Part shown: positions 7,514-11,179 of the stretch, one piece after another
Numbering within the stretch: position 1 is the stretch's first letter
How the letters are laid out: each line of letters opens with the position of its first letter
Translations under genes and position numbers: made by a program
Source: an uncultured Collinsella sp.
GTDB lineage: Bacteria > Actinomycetota > Coriobacteriia > Coriobacteriales > Coriobacteriaceae
DNA: 11,179 bases
Direction: 5' to 3'
NCBI GenBank assembly: GCA_905197385.1
Contig: CAJJYO010000031.1
Location: 1 to 11,179, forward strand
Notes under the pieces: generated by a model
The model's input: only the letters and a program-made list of their open reading frames with translations
Databases searched by the model: none
Told to the model about the DNA's origin: nothing

Positions 7514-8200
7514 ATGCGCACCGAGCTCGATGTCCCCTTTTCGCACAAAGAAGAAGCCAAGGCGCTGGGCGCCAAATGGGACCGGACCAAAAAGATCTGG
7601 TATGTACCCAGCGGCGTCAACCCCGAGCCCTTTGCCGAGTGGCTGCCCGGTGTTGACCGATCCGACCCCTCAGCACCGTATATATATCTAGTACTGGGCA
7701 AGCGCGAGTGCTGGAAGTGTCACAAAGAGACCTCGGTCGCGGCCTTCGGCATTCCCTATCGAGCCGATAACGACGAGAGCATCGCCATCGCGCACGCGCC
7801 CAACGAAGCCGGGCACATTGCCATCGACACGGCCAACGCCAACGCACTCGCCATCGTGCCCGCTCTTGGCTGCGTGCCGGGCGAGATCCGCGACTATCTT
7901 CATAAGCGCTGCGGCTACAAGCCCGTAGGAGCGCGAGCTTCCAAAGCCCCGTCGCTCGGCAACACGTGCACCAGTTGCGACGCGCTGCAAGGCAGCCGCT
8001 ATCTGTTCGAGGAGCCCTCGTCCCCGTTTGCCCTCACTGCCATCAACAAGCTGCCGGCACTGGAGTTTATACGCGTCGAAGTTGCCGGCGTCTTTGGCGT
8101 CCCGGCCACGCGCACCGACTTTGACCAAGCGCTCTTTACCTGGGCACGCGACCATCACGCCGAGTTCCACAGGCAACTCGGTGAGGGGGTTTATTTGTAG
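7514..8200 (+). CDS. DUF5710 domain protein with two CxxC zinc-binding-like pairs
   Basis: A 228-residue soluble protein. Residues 3-44 match the DUF5710 pattern: LDVPFSHKEEAKALGAKWD followed by KKIWYVPSGV and a Trp-Leu-Pro end. This short module is common in conjugation, primase and other DNA-handling proteins and is thought to bind a ligand or nucleic acid, but its role is not settled. Next comes a Cys pair CWKC at 66-69 and another CTSC at 152-155, probably one zinc site split across a central domain; C120 and C133 are further cysteines. The C-terminus is a charged helix. The start at 7514 has AAGGAG with a 6-base spacer. The frame is open well upstream, but that part is low-quality sequence overlapping the tRNA terminator. 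It converges on the zinc-ribbon gene 38 bases away. Function unknown. Confidence 0.88.
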   Translation: MRTELDVPFSHKEEAKALGAKWDRTKKIWYVPSGVNPEPFAEWLPGVDRSDPSAPYIYLVLGKRECWKCHKETSVAAFGIPYRADNDESIAIAHAPNEAGHIAIDTANANALAIVPALGCVPGEIRDYLHKRCGYKPVGARASKAPSLGNTCTSCDALQGSRYLFEEPSSPFALTAINKLPALEFIRVEVAGVFGVPATRTDFDQALFTWARDHHAEFHRQLGEGVYL

Positions 8201-8238
8201 AGACGAAGATGCCTTCACAGCCAGCTCCTCCGCATCAC

Positions 8239-8523
8239 CTATCCCTCGTCGCCGGCGTCATACACGATATCGAGGCCACAAACAGGGCATTTCTCCGGAT
8301 ACACCGGCATATGAACGCCTGTCTGTTTTCTCACTTCGTCGCTGAGTCTGTCACGCGCATCGATGAACCGAATGTCGAGACACGGTATTTGCGAGCCGCA
8401 GCAAGGGCAGGTGCCAGCAAACGACCCGCAATCAACTTCTACGCCCGGAAACATATTGTTGTCGATAAGGGCACGCGGCAGTTTTCCGTACTTCCCCATC
8501 ACGATATCGCCTCGCCAGCTCAC
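8239..8523 (-). CDS. small protein with two CPxCG zinc-ribbon knuckles
   Basis: A protein of about 94 residues (from GTG 8523) carrying TCPCCGS (C39/C42) and KCPVCGLD (C79/C82). This is the classic paired knuckle of a zinc ribbon, with a helical charged linker (DARDRLSDEVRKQTG) between. There is no membrane segment. The start is uncertain: GTG 8523 follows AAGGGAG by 5 bases, GTG 8502 follows GAGG by 7 bases, and ATG 8499 would give an 86-residue protein; the two Cys pairs are in all versions. The same region is open on the plus strand, but that translation has no domain character. It lies 122 bases downstream of the HNH endonuclease gene on the same strand, so they may be co-transcribed. Function unknown; nucleic-acid or protein binding is typical for such ribbons. 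Confidence 0.72.
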   Translation of the reverse strand: MSWRGDIVMGKYGKLPRALIDNNMFPGVEVDCGSFAGTCPCCGSQIPCLDIRFIDARDRLSDEVRKQTGVHMPVYPEKCPVCGLDIVYDAGDEG

Positions 8524-8645
8524 GCTCGCTCCCTTCCCGTTATTCAAACCAGGAAGAGCATGCACCAGCAAGTGCGCGCGAGATTGCATCGCCACGCGAT
8601 CCGATCAAACAACACGATCGTAAAAGACCGCCAAAGCCAAATACG

Positions 8646-9728
8646 CTAATACGGCAGAAGCCCCGCCTTTTCACGCTTCTTTTCCGAGCGATCGAACTCA
8701 ATGCGATGGGCCTCAAGAAACACCGTATTGGGTCGCCACTGACGCTCATTCGGCTGCCTTAGCGTCGCACCCGCAAAGGAAACGTAGTCGGTCTTATCCA
8801 GCAGGTACGATCCGCACAGCCGATATTCGCCGCAAACAGGCTCAAACGAAATCAGGTGAGCATCAAATAGGGAATGAAGATCGCGCCGAAGCAGAATGCC
8901 GTTGCTGGCAACCTGCGATTTGGGTCCCGAGTAATTCTCGATATGTGCAGCCTCCAGAGCTTCGCTGACGCCGCAGTCCGACACCGCGCAACGGCCATCA
9001 TAGGCGGCAACGAGCTGCTTGCGGAACCATTGCTGCCCCAATCGCTCGCGCCTTAACGCATAGCGGACCTTTTCGTCGTCGGTCGTACCCTGTCCGGCAA
9101 ACTCAATATCGACGGGCATGTGCTTCAGATAACTCATGTCGGGCGCAAAACGAGGGTCCGGTCCGCCTTTATGAACAGGACCGTGCAGAACAAACCATCC
9201 GTTTTCGGGCTCGAACCGTTCAACAAATGCAAGGCCGAGCACCTTGTAGCCCACCTCGGTTGCAAATATGACTCCGACTGGAACGCCACATTCCATGCAG
9301 TTGAGCATTTTACGGTTGTAATTCTGGTCTCGAAAACCAACGGTACCCGGCGCTTGAACCGAGTACTTAATGACCCACGTACCATCGTCCAAATAGAGCG
9401 GAGGCACATCGGTGTAGAAGCTCTTTTTAGAGTTATGGACCGAAAGCGCAAAGATCTTATTGGGATCTTGCTTCACCCGATCCTGGCCCGGCCAGAAGAT
9501 CCCTGAATCCCGCGTTACGGGAAAGAAGTCCGAGCCAATTCTCAAACGGTACTGATACTGAGGGCTATCTTCCTTGGTGTGGTGCGGAAGGCTGGTCCAA
9601 ACGCCGCCGCGCTGCTCCTCACCCAGAAACCACTCCCATGCCTCAACGTATTCGGAAGGCACGAGACTGCAGGCGCGGTCATAGCTTGGTCCATCCATCA
9701 ACGGAACAGCAAGGTCAATGTCGTTCAT
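8646..9728 (-). CDS. HNH endonuclease, McrA-like two-domain architecture
   Basis: A 360-residue probable nuclease. The C-terminal HNH domain has C247 and C252 (CAVSDC), LEAAHI with H262, then NGILLRRDLHSLFDAHLISF (276-295) giving N276 and H285; this is the HNH_2 type, with a beta-beta-alpha metal site that cuts DNA. The N-terminal half (about 60-185) contains FFPVTRDSGIFWPG, TWVIKYS, and CGVPVGVIF...YKVLGLAFV. That pattern recalls the modified-base reading domain in front of the HNH domain in actinobacterial McrA-like (type IV) proteins; this assignment is inferred from motif style. The start at 9728 is chosen because AGGTG lies 6 bases ahead; a GTG three codons upstream is an alternative. 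No methyltransferase gene is visible nearby, which fits a modification-dependent enzyme. Base composition looks less GC-rich than glmM or M32, suggesting acquisition. Confidence 0.9.
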   Translation of the reverse strand: MNDIDLAVPLMDGPSYDRACSLVPSEYVEAWEWFLGEEQRGGVWTSLPHHTKEDSPQYQYRLRIGSDFFPVTRDSGIFWPGQDRVKQDPNKIFALSVHNSKKSFYTDVPPLYLDDGTWVIKYSVQAPGTVGFRDQNYNRKMLNCMECGVPVGVIFATEVGYKVLGLAFVERFEPENGWFVLHGPVHKGGPDPRFAPDMSYLKHMPVDIEFAGQGTTDDEKVRYALRRERLGQQWFRKQLVAAYDGRCAVSDCGVSEALEAAHIENYSGPKSQVASNGILLRRDLHSLFDAHLISFEPVCGEYRLCGSYLLDKTDYVSFAGATLRQPNERQWRPNTVFLEAHRIEFDRSEKKREKAGLLPY

Positions 9729-9854
9729 CGCCAGCACCTACAACCATACGAACGCGAGTCATGCCCCTCAATAATATGGCCGAGAGTCAATTATTACGAG
9801 ATCTCATTCCGCGATCGGCGCATCGTTGATGCTCTCGGTTTGCCGCCGGCGCGC

Positions 9855-9886
9855 TTGTACCCCGCTACCCCACTTCCCTGTATACT
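9855..9886 (+). promoter_or_regulatory. possible promoter of the 163-residue unknown gene
   Basis: A good -10 box TATACT at 9881-9886 lies 57 bases ahead of the ATG. The best -35 candidate, TTGTAC at 9855-9860, gives a 20-base spacer, longer than optimal, so the -35 part is doubtful. The remaining gap 9729-9854 holds AT-rich inverted words (AATAAT/ATTATT around 9771-9795) that may carry the divergent HNH promoter, but no clear boxes. Confidence 0.4.
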
Positions 9887-9943
9887 GATGTAGCACGTGT
9901 TTCATCCGGGCTTGTTGGGCCGGGTCGTTCATGGGAGGGTCTT

Positions 9944-10435
9944 ATGGCTGCCTCGAATCCGCCTAAGGGGAGCGTTTCTTCTTCGTCCATCAAGCCGGTT
10001 ACGCGCAAGGCCGTGCGTTGCCAGCGCGAGGTCGCTTGGCTTGTCACGCAGGCGGCGGGCAGACTTGTGGCGACCACTCAGGACGTCAATGCGCCTACGC
10101 CGAGCTTTGTGTTAGCGGCGGCGCTGGATTTTGTGCGCCAATTGGAGCTTGCCGCGCAGGATGCCAACGGCCACCTCGACTACCAGAACGTTATGGCGCC
10201 CAACCTGCAAACGTTCTGTCACATGGCCAAGTTGCCTGCCGCGCCCAATGCGCTTTCGGACGCAGGCTACATGTTTACGCTCTCGGGCGCGGACCTTATC
10301 CGCGACATCTATGCATACTGTAGCGAGCTCGCCGAGCGCCACGTCTTTGACGCGGCAGAAGTCAAACCGGGAAATGTCATCAAGCTGGTTCTTAGGCTGT
10401 TCTTGATAGACGGGTTCGGGGCCATGCCGGCGTAA
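9944..10435 (+). CDS. unrecognised 163-residue, probably helical cytoplasmic protein
   Basis: The start is well supported by GGGAGGG at 9933-9939, 4 bases ahead of the ATG, and codon use has GC-rich third positions. Residues 1-20 are a Ser/Pro-rich flexible tail. Residues 21-160 look like several helices (for example AVRCQREVAWLVTQAAGRLV, SFVLAAALDFVRQLELAAQD, DLIRDIYAYCSELAERHVF). There is no signal peptide, no clear transmembrane segment and no known catalytic motif; three cysteines (26, 92, 126) are scattered. I do not recognise the family. It is divergent from the HNH gene (216-base gap) and convergent with the ATP-binding gene. It may be lineage-specific to Coriobacteriia. Confidence 0.8.
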   Translation: MAASNPPKGSVSSSSIKPVTRKAVRCQREVAWLVTQAAGRLVATTQDVNAPTPSFVLAAALDFVRQLELAAQDANGHLDYQNVMAPNLQTFCHMAKLPAAPNALSDAGYMFTLSGADLIRDIYAYCSELAERHVFDAAEVKPGNVIKLVLRLFLIDGFGAMPA

Positions 10436-10493
10436 GCCGAGTCTTGAGCATCACCGTCGACTGGGCAACAACCGCTTTACCTTAATGGACGCC

Positions 10494-10508
10494 AATCGAG
10501 GGTCGATT
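10494..10508. terminator. hairpin between converging genes, possible terminator
   Basis: AATCGA (10494-10499) and TCGATT (10503-10508) pair around GGG, and flanking CC/GG can extend the stem with a small bulge. It lies in the 100-base gap between the stops of the 163-residue gene and the ATP-binding gene. No U tract follows, so terminator activity is only suggested by position. Confidence 0.35.
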
Positions 10509-10535
10509 ATTGGGTCGCCTCGTCCACTAACGCAT

Positions 10536-11179
10536 CTATCCCACGCACTCCGACAGTCGATACTTGCGGTTGCGGCTCGTCGCCGGCGCCGTGGGCTCAA
10601 GCTCGCCTTGAGCAATGAGCGCGTTGACGCGCGACCTAACCTGGGAAATTGTGAGCCCTGTGCGCTCTGCCAGCTCGCGCGTCCCCAGCTCGCCGTAGTG
10701 TTTGAGTGCCGTCACAATTAAGCCCCCGCCATGATCGACCGACTCGATCTTTGAACGGTAAAGTACGACCTTGAACCGATCGAATCCCGGGCAGAACAGG
10801 GGCTCGGCCAGACCATGCGCGCGCATGGCATCGATCATCATCGGGATGCCCGAGCCATTGCCCTCAGCCGGCGAACCTGCGCCATCCGGCAGCGGGACAA
10901 TCGACATGAGCTTCACAAGCGTCGCGTTACGGCATCGGGAGCTGCCGTCAAACAAGTTCTCGCGAGTCTTTCCCCCGTAAAGGCCGCCAGGATTCGTCAC
11001 CTCGACACGATCATCAAAGACGTCGACGGCAATCGATTGTCCACAGAGCCGATCCCCGTATTCTCGATGGATTACGGCGTTGGCGATTGCTTCGCGCAGA
11101 ACCTCCTCGGGAATCTCAAGCGAGTCGACACGCGAGACGCCTTGGACGATCGAGGTTCGCCGCAAATTCTTGGCGACGG
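10536..11179 (-). CDS. GHKL-type ATP-binding protein with C-terminal winged helix (5' end beyond window)
   Basis: The C-terminal 213 residues of a larger protein are present. The frame is open to the right edge, so the TTG at 11165 is not its start. EEVLREAIANAVIHREY is the N-box of the HATPase_c_4 domain found in RecG-like/AlbA_2 (Schlafen-type) putative transcriptional regulators. It is followed by DDRVEVTNPGGLYGG (G1-like, ATP lid side) and GNGSGIPMMIDAMRAHGLAEPLF (G2-like). The last 60 residues form a winged helix-turn-helix (IVTALKHYGELGTRELAERTGLTISQVRSRV...GELE). In full-length relatives an AlbA_2 nucleic-acid-binding domain lies at the N-terminus, which would be off the window. Such proteins are common in accessory regions; their biochemical role is poorly defined, with regulation or defence proposed. 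Confidence 0.9.
   Translation of the reverse strand, partial: VAKNLRRTSIVQGVSRVDSLEIPEEVLREAIANAVIHREYGDRLCGQSIAVDVFDDRVEVTNPGGLYGGKTRENLFDGSSRCRNATLVKLMSIVPLPDGAGSPAEGNGSGIPMMIDAMRAHGLAEPLFCPGFDRFKVVLYRSKIESVDHGGGLIVTALKHYGELGTRELAERTGLTISQVRSRVNALIAQGELEPTAPATSRNRKYRLSECVG

Noticed and set aside
8209..8649. 146-codon plus-strand frame over the zinc-ribbon region
   Set aside because: The minus strand encodes two CPxCG knuckles in this stretch, which chance would rarely give; the plus-strand translation shows no motif.
1..11179. CRISPR arrays, IS elements, integrases, rRNA
   Set aside because: No regularly spaced repeats, transposase or integrase motifs, terminal inverted repeats, or rRNA-like sequence were seen on either strand.

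Overview
The window reads as chromosomal DNA of a high-GC Gram-positive bacterium, most probably a Coriobacteriia member of the Collinsella/Olsenella kind. The grounds are the GC-rich third codon positions, clear Shine-Dalgarno sites, and the pairing of an actinobacterial-style DUF4012 membrane protein with glmM. This assignment is inferred from protein style, not from a database match. Ten protein genes (two cut by the window edges) and one tRNA can be supported.

Left part (1-5683): a possible small gene runs leftward off the edge at 1-93. Divergent from it is an M32-family zinc carboxypeptidase (284-1858, +). It ends at a strong hairpin terminator shared with the converging glmM (phosphoglucosamine mutase, 1956-3287, -), which makes GlcN-1-P for the UDP-GlcNAc and peptidoglycan route. 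Upstream of glmM in the same direction lies a 770-residue single-pass membrane DUF4012 protein (3371-5683, -). A terminator-like hairpin lies directly against the glmM ribosome binding site, so glmM is either transcribed through it or started just before it. The two genes suggest a cell-envelope neighbourhood.

Middle (5833-7264): an EamA/DMT-type ten-helix transporter (5833-6855, -) is followed by a complete solitary tRNA-Val(GAC) unit with its own promoter, tRNA with encoded CCA, and Rho-independent terminator (7087-7264, +).

Right part (7265-11179) has an accessory character. It holds a DUF5710 protein with Cys pairs (+), a small double-CPxCG zinc-ribbon protein (-), an HNH endonuclease whose N-terminal half resembles the reader domain of McrA-like modification-dependent nucleases (-), an unrecognised 163-residue helical protein (+), and the C-terminal part of a GHKL-type ATP-binding protein with a winged-helix end (-, running off the right edge). 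This set lies directly downstream of a tRNA, the usual integration position for islands, but no integrase, att duplication, IS element or CRISPR array is visible. The HNH gene and its neighbours are the best candidates for a defence-related function. The sequence alone does not prove a new system.
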